Positions 7,039 to 14,254 of a DNA stretch of 59,283 bases are shown here, piece by piece. The first letter of the stretch is position 1; every line of letters begins with the position of its first letter. This stretch comes from Oscillospiraceae bacterium. Its GTDB lineage: Bacteria; Bacillota_A; Clostridia; Oscillospirales; Oscillospiraceae. The position numbers were made by a program, and so were the translations under genes. The stretch lies in the NCBI GenBank assembly GCA_017516785.1, contig JAFXAV010000051.1, forward strand, positions 1 to 59,283, in the 5' to 3' direction. The notes beneath the pieces are model-generated. The model made no database searches and was not told where the DNA came from. It saw nothing but the letters and a program-made list of their open reading frames with translations.

Positions 7039-7067
7039 ATGATACCCCAAAAAATAGGGGGTGTCAA
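7039..7067 (-). promoter_or_regulatory. Promoter of the thioesterase operon, with dyad from -35 to -10
   Basis: Consensus TTGACA, 17-bp spacer, TATCAT. The plus-strand arms GATACCCC (7041-7048) and GGGGTGTC (7058-7065) form an 8-bp dyad with one G-T pair, which joins the two promoter boxes. This could be an operator or a short hairpin. Confidence 0.8.
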
Positions 7068-7078
7068 TGAAAAAAGGA

Positions 7079-7107
7079 TTGCCAACGGTTTCGAATAGGC
7101 GTATAAT
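7079..7107 (+). promoter_or_regulatory. Promoter of pncB
   Basis: TTGCCA, 17-bp spacer, TATAAT. Its -35 box is only 11 bp from the -35 box of the divergent thioesterase promoter, so the two are back to back. Confidence 0.87.
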
Positions 7108-7136
7108 ATAATCACTAAATATGCGAGGTGTTTTTT

Positions 7137-8588
7137 ATGAAAATCAATGAAAAACTGAATCTGACCATGCTCTGCGACTTTTACGAGCTGACCATGAGCC
7201 AGGGTTATTTCGCCAACGGTTACAAAGACCGCATCACCTATTTCGACGTTTTCTTCCGTCAGTGCCCCGATGGCGGTGGTTTTGCCATCGCTGCCGGCCT
7301 GGAGCAGATCATCCAGTATATTCAGGAGCTGCATTTTGCCCCCGAGGATATTCAGTATCTGCGGGATCGGAAGCTGTTCAGCGAGGAATTCCTGGAATAC
7401 CTGGCTGACTTCAAGTTCACCGGTGATATCTGGGCTGTTCCTGAGGGAACTCCCATTTTCCCCAAGGAACCCATCATGACCATCCGTGCTCCCGCCATTG
7501 AGGCCCAGCTGATTGAGACCTATATCCTGCTGTGCATCAACCACCAGAGCCTGATTGCCACCAAGGCAAACCGTGTTGTCCGGGCTGCCGAGGGCCGCAC
7601 CGTTATGGAATTCGGCTCCCGCCGCGCTCAGGGTCCTGACGCAGCCATTCTGGGCGCCCGTGCTGCCTATATCGGCGGTGTCAACGGTACTGCCTGCACC
7701 ATTTCCGACCAGCTCTTCGGCGTCCGTGCCGGCGGCACCATGGCCCATGCATGGGTTCAGATGTTCGACACCGAGTACGAAGCTTTCAAGGCATATGTGG
7801 AGATGTATCCCAACAATGCCACTCTGCTGGTTGACACCTATAACACGCTGAAGTCCGGTGTTCCCAATGCCATCCGGGTCTTCAACGAGGTTCTGAAGCC
7901 CAAGGGCATCACCAAGTGCGGCATCCGTCTGGACTCCGGCGATATGGCCTACCTGACTCAGAAGGCCAGAGCCATGCTGGATGAGGCCGGCTGGACCGAC
8001 TGCCAGATCAGCGTGTCCAACTCCCTGGATGAGTATATCATCCGTGATGTCCTCCGTCAGGGCGCCAAGATCGATATGTTTGGTGTTGGCGAGCGGTTGA
8101 TCACTGCCCGCAGCGAACCTGTTTTCGGCGGCGTGTACAAGCTGGTGGCCGTTGAGCGGGAAGACGGCTCCATCCAGCCCAAGATCAAGATTTCTGAAAA
8201 TGTCGGCAAGATCACCAACCCCCACTACAAGAAGCTCTACCGCTTCTACGGCAACGACACCGGCAAGGCCATCGCTGACTATCTGTGTGTTTACGACGAG
8301 ACTGTGGACGATTCCAAGGATATCGAGATCTTCGACCCCGATGCAACCTGGAAGACCAAGACCGTCTATAACTACACCGCCAAGGAAATGCTGGTTCCCA
8401 TCTTCAAGGACGGTAAGCTTGTCTACAACTGCCCCACTCTGGATGAGATCCGCAGCTACTGCATCGATCAGGTGAACACCCTGTGGGACGAAGTGAAGCG
8501 TTTCGACAATCCCCATACCTACTACGTTGACCTGAGCCAGAAGCTGTGGGACATCAAGTACGGTCTGCTGAAGCGCAACAACAAATGA
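7137..8588 (+). CDS. pncB: Nicotinate phosphoribosyltransferase
   Basis: Converts nicotinate, PRPP and ATP to nicotinate mononucleotide, the entry step of the Preiss-Handler NAD salvage route. The 483 residues show the family landmarks DFYELTMSQGY near the N terminus, EFGSRRAQG, GTMAHAWVQMF with the active-site His, DTYNT, GIRLDSGD and GVGERL. The start is ATG 7137, six bases after GAGGTG; the upstream GTG 7128 lies inside that Shine-Dalgarno. The stop overlaps the next start (ATGA). Confidence 0.95.
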   Translation: MKINEKLNLTMLCDFYELTMSQGYFANGYKDRITYFDVFFRQCPDGGGFAIAAGLEQIIQYIQELHFAPEDIQYLRDRKLFSEEFLEYLADFKFTGDIWAVPEGTPIFPKEPIMTIRAPAIEAQLIETYILLCINHQSLIATKANRVVRAAEGRTVMEFGSRRAQGPDAAILGARAAYIGGVNGTACTISDQLFGVRAGGTMAHAWVQMFDTEYEAFKAYVEMYPNNATLLVDTYNTLKSGVPNAIRVFNEVLKPKGITKCGIRLDSGDMAYLTQKARAMLDEAGWTDCQISVSNSLDEYIIRDVLRQGAKIDMFGVGERLITARSEPVFGGVYKLVAVEREDGSIQPKIKISENVGKITNPHYKKLYRFYGNDTGKAIADYLCVYDETVDDSKDIEIFDPDATWKTKTVYNYTAKEMLVPIFKDGKLVYNCPTLDEIRSYCIDQVNTLWDEVKRFDNPHTYYVDLSQKLWDIKYGLLKRNNK

Positions 8589-9076
8589 AAACGCCTGCCC
8601 GTGTGATGGCTTTCGGCGGCATGATGGCGGCTTTGGCTCTGGTTATCATGAACCTGGGCGGCCTGATTCCCATTGCCACCTTTGTCTGCCCGATGCTCTG
8701 CATGATGATTCTGGCCTTTGTGGTGAAGATGTGCGGAAGCCGCATCGGCTGGGCCTGGTACGGCGCCGTGGCAATTTTAAGTGCGCTGATGGCCCCTGAC
8801 AAGGAGGCGGCTGCGGTATTTGCCTTTTTGGGATTCTACCCCATCGTCAAGCCTAAGCTGGACAGAGTGAAAGCAGGATGGCTTCTGAAGCTGGCTGTTT
8901 TCAACGCAGCGATTGCGTTGATGTACGGGATTCTGATTCACCTGTTCGGCATGGCTCAGATTGCAGCGGAGTATCAGGCGCTTGGCACCATCATGACGGC
9001 AGTGATGCTGATTATGGGAAATGTGATCTTTTTCCTGCTGGACAAGGCATTGACCAGGTTTTCAAAAATCAGATAA
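8585..9076 (+). CDS. Small membrane protein coupled to pncB, possible niacin ECF S-component
   Basis: 163 residues with five to six hydrophobic helices, like the substrate-binding S-components of ECF vitamin transporters in size and topology. Its ATG overlaps the pncB stop by four bases, which argues for a linked role. Niacin uptake is an inference from this context. I cannot confirm a match to the NiaX family by eye. No ECF ATPase or T-component is in the window, which would be normal for group II ECF systems. Confidence 0.7.
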   Translation: MKTPARVMAFGGMMAALALVIMNLGGLIPIATFVCPMLCMMILAFVVKMCGSRIGWAWYGAVAILSALMAPDKEAAAVFAFLGFYPIVKPKLDRVKAGWLLKLAVFNAAIALMYGILIHLFGMAQIAAEYQALGTIMTAVMLIMGNVIFFLLDKALTRFSKIR

Positions 9077-9083
9077 TGGAAAG

Positions 9084-9110
9084 GGCCGGAGCAGCGCTCC
9101 GGCTCTTTTT
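9084..9110 (+). terminator. Terminator after the pncB unit
   Basis: Stem GCCGGAGC-AGC-GCTCCGGC followed by TCTTTTT. It runs straight into the Shine-Dalgarno GGAGG (9111-9115) of the next gene, which must rely on read-through or on an unseen promoter. Confidence 0.8.
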
Positions 9111-9119
9111 GGAGGATAA

Positions 9120-9368
9120 ATGGAACATACATGGAAGCTATACATCCTGCGCTGCGGCGACGGAAGCCTTTATACCGGCATTACCACGGATGTGGAGAAG
9201 CGGCTGGAGACCCACCGCAGCGGCAAGGGCGCCAAATACACCCGGGGCAGAGGCCCACTGGAGCTTGTGTACCGGGAGGAATGCGGTACCCATTCCGATG
9301 CCCTGAAGCGGGAGCTGGAAATCAAGGCCCTGCCCCGGGAGGAAAAGCTGAAGCTGATTGAAAAATAA
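9120..9368 (+). CDS. GIY-YIG nuclease superfamily protein (YhbQ/UPF0213-like)
   Basis: 82 residues comprising a single GIY-YIG domain: YIL...YTGITTDVEKRLETH, the Arg-containing GKGAKYTRGR, then PLELVY. This is the usual length and layout of the stand-alone YhbQ-like group, whose cellular role is poorly defined (DNA-related). GGAGG lies five bases before ATG 9120. Confidence 0.88.
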   Translation: MEHTWKLYILRCGDGSLYTGITTDVEKRLETHRSGKGAKYTRGRGPLELVYREECGTHSDALKRELEIKALPREEKLKLIEK

Positions 9369-9371
9369 GAA

Positions 9372-9401
9372 CCCCCGAAGACCGTGTGGCCTTCGGGGCT
9401 T
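9372..9401 (+). terminator. Terminator, left copy of a duplicated pair
   Basis: CCCCGAAG-ACCGTGTGGC-CTTCGGGG. The same 26-bp hairpin with only three loop changes recurs at 10393-10418, on the other side of the DUF4230 gene. Confidence 0.82.
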
Positions 9402-9415
9402 TGTCTAAAAATAGC

Positions 9416-10189
9416 CTATCCAATGGTTTCAAAAGACAGGCTGTAGCCTAATCTCTCCAAAACATCTGTAAGAACAAGTTTGGCAATGATATCTTTTGCA
9501 TTATCGGTGGCTTTTTCCAAGATGCCTGATTCAATCGCACGTTTTTCCATGGCATTTTTAGTAACAGCATCAAATGTTCTTATGTCATCCACTTTTAAGG
9601 GATTAAATAAACCGTCTTTTTCGTCAAAGGTTTCGATGCTGTTTTCATCGATTTCATGTGAAAGTATGGTTGCGTTAGGCAAGTATATAGTAATTTCTTT
9701 TTTTCCTTCATTGACAGCGACAGTAACTTTTTCTAAATCGATACCGGCCTTGATAATGCCGTCCCATTTTGCAATGAAAGATTTGGTAGTCAGACCAAGC
9801 TTAATATCATGCCCAAAAAACTCAATTGGATCTTCGAATTTACCAGCATCTGTGTATAGATACTCGATGGTGGCTAACTCACCTATGTTTGCTATTTCGT
9901 ATTCAATCAAAGCAATATTTACTTCTCTGGAAGCTTCATCATATACTATGATGGGATCAGAAAGACGATTAAGTTCATCTTCGAGTTCAGCTATGATTGC
10001 ATTATACTTCTTGGTTGCTGTGCGATAACCTGTAATAAAAAGGGTTAATACAATTAATAAAATAGCGATGAAGACGATTAAGGCTATAATTGTTTTTAAT
10101 CTTCGAATTGTTTTTGCTTGTGTTCTGTTGCCAGAGGCATCATGTTGACTGTTACGTGTGTGGATGGAGTAATTCTCTAAATTGTTCAT
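9416..10189 (-). CDS. DUF4230-type membrane-anchored protein in an AT-rich island
   Basis: 257 residues: a polar N terminus, one strong transmembrane helix (about 30-53), a short coiled stretch and an extracytoplasmic domain. The domain resembles DUF4230 (FIAKWDGIIKAGIDLEKV and similar). The function is unknown. Its codons are clearly AT-richer than those of all neighbours, and the gene with its AT-rich upstream region lies between two near-identical terminators. This suggests later acquisition or relaxed composition. An AAGGAG Shine-Dalgarno precedes ATG 10189. Confidence 0.82.
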   Translation of the reverse strand: MNNLENYSIHTRNSQHDASGNRTQAKTIRRLKTIIALIVFIAILLIVLTLFITGYRTATKKYNAIIAELEDELNRLSDPIIVYDEASREVNIALIEYEIANIGELATIEYLYTDAGKFEDPIEFFGHDIKLGLTTKSFIAKWDGIIKAGIDLEKVTVAVNEGKKEITIYLPNATILSHEIDENSIETFDEKDGLFNPLKVDDIRTFDAVTKNAMEKRAIESGILEKATDNAKDIIAKLVLTDVLERLGYSLSFETIG

Positions 10190-10389
10190 ATTCTCTTCTC
10201 CTTATTATTATCTTCGTAAGAGTCAGTGAAAAATTAGCGAAATATAATTACGTATAATATACTATCATATTAGGAAGAGAATGGGAAGTATAAATATACT
10301 TACATGCTGATTAATACGTAAGAATACCTGTCGTGTAATACACATCAAGGAAAAGCCGAATGGTATTATGCAGCACGTCATTTGTAAAG

Positions 10390-10424
10390 AAACCCCGAAG
10401 ACCTGATGGCCTTCGGGGTTTCTT
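10390..10424. terminator. Terminator, right copy of a duplicated pair
   Basis: AAACCCCGAAG-ACCTGATGGC-CTTCGGGGTTT with A and T runs outside. It can act in both directions and ends the minus-strand operon of the EamA transporter. Confidence 0.87.
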
Positions 10425-10467
10425 TTGCTAAGTATACTTCGCACCAGGAAGTAATTTCAATTCATTT

Positions 10468-11394
10468 TTAGAGCTCTTCAGCAACTGCCAGCAGCAGGAT
10501 ACCGATGATGACAACAGTGATGAATGCATAGGTCTTCCAGGAGAGCTTTTCCTTCAGGAAGATACGGGACAGCAGCAGGGAGACAACACACACGGAGGAC
10601 AGAATGGGAGCGGCAACAGCATCCACGCCGCCCAGAGCGTAAACATAGGTGAACTGACCTGCGGTCTCAAAGACGGCTGCCAGAATCTTGTCCTTGTGCT
10701 GGGGGACAGCGCCGAACTTGACACCCTTGGACTTCATGAAGATGAACAGGATCAGTGCAAACAGAGCAAAGGTCAGCTCATAGCTGGTGTTGGCAACAGC
10801 TTCGATGGTCTCCTCGGTGACGTCCACCAGGGGAGTGGCAGCGATATCCTCAACCAGGAAGAAAGCGTCATCCAGGAAAGTACCAAAGGCATCCAGCAGA
10901 GCATACAGGAAGGGCATAATGAAGGAGACGATTGCCAGAACCTTGCCATAATTCTTCTTTCTGGTGGTCTCACCGTTGTTTTCCAGATAACTGACACCCA
11001 CAACACCTACGGCAATGACGGCGACGGCAACCCAGGTCAGCACGGAGAATTCATCACCCATAAAAATAGCAAACAGCAGGACGCAAATGACACCGGCAGT
11101 GTTTTCAATGGGGTCAGAAATGGATTCTTCCAGGAAGCGCATTCCAAAATAGGAAAATGCCATGGAGATGATGTAAAACAGGGAGACAGGCAGGTAAATC
11201 AGCAGGTTAGCGGGGTTATAGCCGATATCCTGAGTCAGCAGGGTGAAGATGGCGTGGGCGCCCATGACGATACCGACCCAGACGCAGATCTTCAGGTGGG
11301 AGTACTTCTCATCGGGGCGTGCGCCTTTCTTGTAGAAAAGTTCAGCGGTACCCCAAAGAAGAGCGGTTGCAATGGAAAAGAATAACCAAGACAT
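10468..11394 (-). CDS. EamA/DMT superfamily transporter
   Basis: 308 residues with about ten transmembrane helices in two EamA-like halves: ALLWGTAELFYKKGA at the start, and the second half ending in LSSVCVVSLLLSRIFLKEKLSW. Drug/metabolite family members export or import small metabolites, and the substrate is unknown here. A hydrophilic acidic insert of about 40 residues in the middle (near DVTEETIEAVANTSYE) is longer than usual. It follows the methionine gamma-lyase-like gene by 49 bases, probably in the same operon, so export of an amino-acid product is conceivable. Confidence 0.85.
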   Translation of the reverse strand: MSWLFFSIATALLWGTAELFYKKGARPDEKYSHLKICVWVGIVMGAHAIFTLLTQDIGYNPANLLIYLPVSLFYIISMAFSYFGMRFLEESISDPIENTAGVICVLLFAIFMGDEFSVLTWVAVAVIAVGVVGVSYLENNGETTRKKNYGKVLAIVSFIMPFLYALLDAFGTFLDDAFFLVEDIAATPLVDVTEETIEAVANTSYELTFALFALILFIFMKSKGVKFGAVPQHKDKILAAVFETAGQFTYVYALGGVDAVAAPILSSVCVVSLLLSRIFLKEKLSWKTYAFITVVIIGILLLAVAEEL

Positions 11395-11443
11395 AAATAT
11401 TGCTTCTTTCTATTTAGGATTATGCAGTTCTGTAAGGACGGTA

Positions 11444-12727
11444 TTACAGATTCACGAGGCTTGCGTCCACCATCTTCTGAAGGCTGTTCAGGATGCCCAG
11501 CTTTGCGTGGAACCAGGTCAGGCCGCCCTGGAAATAGACGGCGTAGGGGGGACGGATGGGGCCGTCGGCGGAGAGCTCCATGGTGCTGCCCTGAATGAAT
11601 GCGCCAGCAGCCATGATCACCTGATTCTCATAGCCGGGCATATCGCCGGGAATGGGAGTGGCGAAGCTGTCAACAGGAGCGGCGGACTGGATGCCCTTGC
11701 AGAAGGCGATCATGCCTTCCTCGCTGCCCAGTTCCACGGCCTGAATGATGTCGTGGCGGCTTTCGGTGGCGTTGGGAATGCAGCGGAAACCCAGGGGCTC
11801 GTAGAGGTTTGCGGCGAAAATGGCGCCCTTTTCTGCGCTGGCGGTGACACAGGGGGACAGGAAGAAGCCCTGGTACAGCTGAGTCATCAGACCAAAGTTG
11901 GCGCCCACTTCCTGGCCCAGGCCGGGAGCGGACAGACGGTATGCGCAGCGGTCAATGCAGTTCTGGGTGCCGGCAATGTAGCCGCCGGAGGATGCCAGGC
12001 CGCCGCCGGGATTCTTGATGAGAGAACCGACGATCATATCAGCGCCTACGTCGGAAGGCTCGATGGTTTCCACAAATTCGCCGTAGCAGTTGTCGACCAT
12101 CACCAGTACGTCGGGCTTGATGGACTTGCAGAAAGCGATCAGTTCACCAATCTGGGTGACGGAGAAGGTGGGGCGGGTGGCGTAACCCTTGGAGCGCTGA
12201 ATCGTGATCATCTTGGTCTTTTCATTGATGGCCTTGCGGATGCCTTCATAGTCGAAGGTGCCGTCCTCCAGCAGGTCCACCTGGTTGTAGGACACGCCGT
12301 ACTCAGCCAGGGAGCAGGGAGAGGGGCGGATGCCGATGACTTCCTGCAGGGTGTCGTAAGGCAGGCCAACAGGCGAGAGCAGTTCATCGCCGGGCAGCAG
12401 GTTTGCGCTGAGGGCGATGGTCAGGGCGTGGGTGCCGCAGGTGATATGGGGGCGGACCAGAGCAGCCTCGGTATGGAATACGTCGGCGTAAACCTGCTCC
12501 AGCTTGTCGCGGCCCTCATCGTTGTAGCCGTAACCGGAGGATGCGGCAAAGCAGGTGGCGCTGACGCGGTTCTTGCGGAAAGCAGCCAGGACTTTGGCCT
12601 GGTTATATTCAGCGATGCTGTCAATTGCATCGAAACGGTCTTTCAGACGGGCGATGACTTCTTCGCCATACTGATATACAGCAGGGGAGATGCCCATGCT
12701 TTCATAAATGGCAGTTAATTCTTTCAT
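11444..12727 (-). CDS. PLP-dependent methionine gamma-lyase family protein (aluminium-resistance type)
   Basis: 427 residues of the Met_gamma_lyase family (PF06838-like), cytoplasmic fold-type I PLP enzymes often labelled aluminium resistance protein. The PLP lysine is in GSLIKNPGGG, and MVDNCYGEF carries the cofactor-binding Asp. ATG 12727 is preferred over ATG 12742, because GAGG stands nine bases before it and family members begin at KELTAIYESMGISP. The real substrate is not known. It follows the AbrB-type gene directly. Confidence 0.88.
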   Translation of the reverse strand: MKELTAIYESMGISPAVYQYGEEVIARLKDRFDAIDSIAEYNQAKVLAAFRKNRVSATCFAASSGYGYNDEGRDKLEQVYADVFHTEAALVRPHITCGTHALTIALSANLLPGDELLSPVGLPYDTLQEVIGIRPSPCSLAEYGVSYNQVDLLEDGTFDYEGIRKAINEKTKMITIQRSKGYATRPTFSVTQIGELIAFCKSIKPDVLVMVDNCYGEFVETIEPSDVGADMIVGSLIKNPGGGLASSGGYIAGTQNCIDRCAYRLSAPGLGQEVGANFGLMTQLYQGFFLSPCVTASAEKGAIFAANLYEPLGFRCIPNATESRHDIIQAVELGSEEGMIAFCKGIQSAAPVDSFATPIPGDMPGYENQVIMAAGAFIQGSTMELSADGPIRPPYAVYFQGGLTWFHAKLGILNSLQKMVDASLVNL

Positions 12728-12731
12728 GATT

Positions 12732-12968
12732 TCAATCCTCATTTTCTACAGAGTGGAAAATCTTATTGGCAAGATCGTTGAGAGTTTCTGGCTTGGTAAC
12801 GATCAGACCGGTTTCGGTTTTACCCAGAATCAGCAGGGTATCGCCGGGTTCAATGCCGAAAAATTCCCGTGCTTCCTTGGGAATGACAATCTGGCCCCGG
12901 TCGCCTACCTTGGCTGTGCCGAAGATACGCTGTTTGCCTTTGCCCAGAATGTGTTTGCCTCCTGCCAT
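12732..12968 (-). CDS. AbrB/SpoVT-type transition regulator
   Basis: 78 residues: a swapped-hairpin AbrB DNA-binding domain (GTAKVGDRGQIVIPKEAREFF) followed by GIEPGDTLLILG and a short C-terminal helix. The start is ATG 12968 behind AGGAGG. The reading frame continues further upstream, but that part crosses the promoter and is not coding. It is the first gene of the operon with the PLP lyase and the EamA transporter, so it may autoregulate that operon. Confidence 0.9.
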   Translation of the reverse strand: MAGGKHILGKGKQRIFGTAKVGDRGQIVIPKEAREFFGIEPGDTLLILGKTETGLIVTKPETLNDLANKIFHSVENED

Positions 12969-13011
12969 ACAAGTCCTCCTTTCACACTTTTCATACTTTT
13001 CACACCGAGGA

Positions 13012-13040
13012 ATTATAATAAAAACCGTCCCGGTTGTCAA
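13012..13040 (-). promoter_or_regulatory. Promoter with its -35 box in a terminator loop (module A)
   Basis: Minus strand TTGACA (13035-13040), 17-bp spacer, TATAAT (13012-13017). The -35 hexamer fills six of the seven loop bases of the terminator hairpin at 13025-13051. The 3' arm and T tract of the terminator form the spacer. It drives the AbrB-PLP lyase-EamA operon. Confidence 0.88.
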
Positions 13041-13051
13041 TACCGGGACGG
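13025..13051 (-). terminator. Terminator of the phospholipase C-like gene, overlapping a promoter
   Basis: Minus strand CCGTCCCGGT, 7-nt loop, ACCGGGACGG, then TTTTTATT. The 10-bp arms are perfect. Confidence 0.88.
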
Positions 13052-13083
13052 CAAAAACTATCCACTGTTCACAAATTCTGACA

Positions 13084-13731
13084 TCAGACTCCGTGCAGAT
13101 TACCCAGAAGACCGGCGATTTCGACCGCTGCGGTCTCCACAAAGGCGTTCATGTTGTCTTCAGTCAGGTATTTACAATCTGTTTCGGGGGCAGATTCCTC
13201 CAGATAGAAGGAGGTGATGAAAGCTCTTCGGTTTTCAAAGGCATCAGGGGCAAAACAGTCCATGAAGCGATTCACAAATCCCACAGAGCCGAGGTATGCC
13301 CGGAAGGCACGGAATCCCCGGCGGTTATTCAGGTAGGCATAGTCCAGGGCATACCAGTTTGCCTTGATTTGCCCCCAGGAGGCATCGGGGAATTTCTGCC
13401 GGGTGGGCCAGGCAATGCGGTCGGACCAGAGACAGTCCGTCAGCAGGTGGCAGTAGTAGCCGAGATAGAAAGCATACTGTCTGTCATCATAGGCTTCCCG
13501 CTGAGCAGGGGTGAAATATTTGGAAAGAAAGGCATCCGGATTAATTTTCTTTTTACCGGCACCATTATCTTCCCGGAAATGGGAAAGGGATACATCGGGT
13601 GAGAAGCCGGTTTCCGTGGGAATGCCGCTGTCCGGGGCCATATTGCCCATGATGAATTCAATGGGGGAAAGACCGGGAATCCGGTCAAGAAGCTTGTCCG
13701 CAATGCGCAGATGGGTCATCCAGGTTGCCAT
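13084..13731 (-). CDS. Zinc-dependent phospholipase C-like protein
   Basis: 215 residues resembling the zinc-dependent phospholipase C family (PF00882). Possible metal ligands are the N-terminal TWMTHLRIA His, GNMAPDS (Asp), DVSLSHF (His) and GYYCHLLTD (His/Asp). There is no signal peptide, so this is probably a cytoplasmic metal-dependent hydrolase rather than a secreted toxin. It starts one base after the stop of the HD-domain gene. Confidence 0.8.
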   Translation of the reverse strand: MATWMTHLRIADKLLDRIPGLSPIEFIMGNMAPDSGIPTETGFSPDVSLSHFREDNGAGKKKINPDAFLSKYFTPAQREAYDDRQYAFYLGYYCHLLTDCLWSDRIAWPTRQKFPDASWGQIKANWYALDYAYLNNRRGFRAFRAYLGSVGFVNRFMDCFAPDAFENRRAFITSFYLEESAPETDCKYLTEDNMNAFVETAAVEIAGLLGNLHGV

Positions 13732-13732
13732 A

Positions 13733-14176
13733 TTACGCTTCCTCTCCCAGCAGAATGGCTTTGGCCCGGGCGTATTTCTGAAGGCGCAGTTTATGACGGG
13801 GATCGCACAGCCCGGCGGAAGTCAGGCGGGTCCGGTCGGAATTATGGGCAAGATCTGCAAGCTTTACCTTTCGGGCAATGGGATTTTCCTTGATTTTGCG
13901 GACATAATCAAAATAATCCACATCGGCGCTGTGGGTCAGCAGGGCGATGGCATCGGTTACTCCCGGAGGGAACTCCCGGCGTAAATCATCCAGGGTGACT
14001 GCGGTATCTTCAACGGTATCGTGAAGCAGTGCGGCGGCGCAGGAATATTCATCATCCATCTGTTCAGCCAGATGAATGGGGTGGAAGATATAGGGAATAC
14101 CGGATTTATCGGTCTGGCCCCGGTGGGCATGATAGGCAAGCTTCATTGCCCGATTTGTCATGGGTGTGTAGATCAA
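13733..14176 (-). CDS. HD-domain hydrolase, SpoT/MESH1-like small alarmone hydrolase candidate
   Basis: 147 residues containing only an HD domain of the RelA/SpoT type: YIFHPIHLAEQM (His32), LLHDTVEDT (His52-Asp53) and KLADLAHN. No synthetase or TGS domain is present. Proteins of this kind can hydrolyse (p)ppGpp, but activity here is an inference. The likely start is TTG 14176, seven bases after AAAGGAAG. It matches family N termini of the form M-I-Y-T-x-M-T, while GTG 14194 overlaps the Shine-Dalgarno. Confidence 0.82.
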   Translation of the reverse strand: MIYTPMTNRAMKLAYHAHRGQTDKSGIPYIFHPIHLAEQMDDEYSCAAALLHDTVEDTAVTLDDLRREFPPGVTDAIALLTHSADVDYFDYVRKIKENPIARKVKLADLAHNSDRTRLTSAGLCDPRHKLRLQKYARAKAILLGEEA

Positions 14177-14208
14177 AAGACATCTTCCTTTCACTTTATT
14201 CTGAGAAA

Positions 14209-14237
14209 ATTATAGAAAAAACCGCCCCGGGTGTCAA
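14209..14237 (-). promoter_or_regulatory. Promoter with its -35 box in a terminator loop (module B)
   Basis: Minus strand TTGACA (14232-14237), 17-bp spacer, TATAAT (14209-14214). The -35 box lies in the loop of the hairpin 14220-14250. It drives the HD hydrolase and phospholipase C-like genes. The architecture is the same as at 13012-13051. Confidence 0.88.
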
Positions 14238-14250
14238 TACCGGGGCGGTT
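14220..14250 (-). terminator. Terminator of the lipoprotein gene, overlapping a promoter
   Basis: Minus strand AACCGCCCCGG, 9-nt loop, CCGGGGCGGTT, then a T run. The perfect 11-bp arms begin five bases after the lipoprotein stop codon. Confidence 0.88.
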
Positions 14251-14254
14251 TCTG

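Noticed and set aside
12969..13142. N-terminal extension of the AbrB-type protein to a 136-residue product
   Set aside because: The extension crosses the promoter and terminator at 13012-13051. The strong AGGAGG at ATG 12968 and the family length support the short form.
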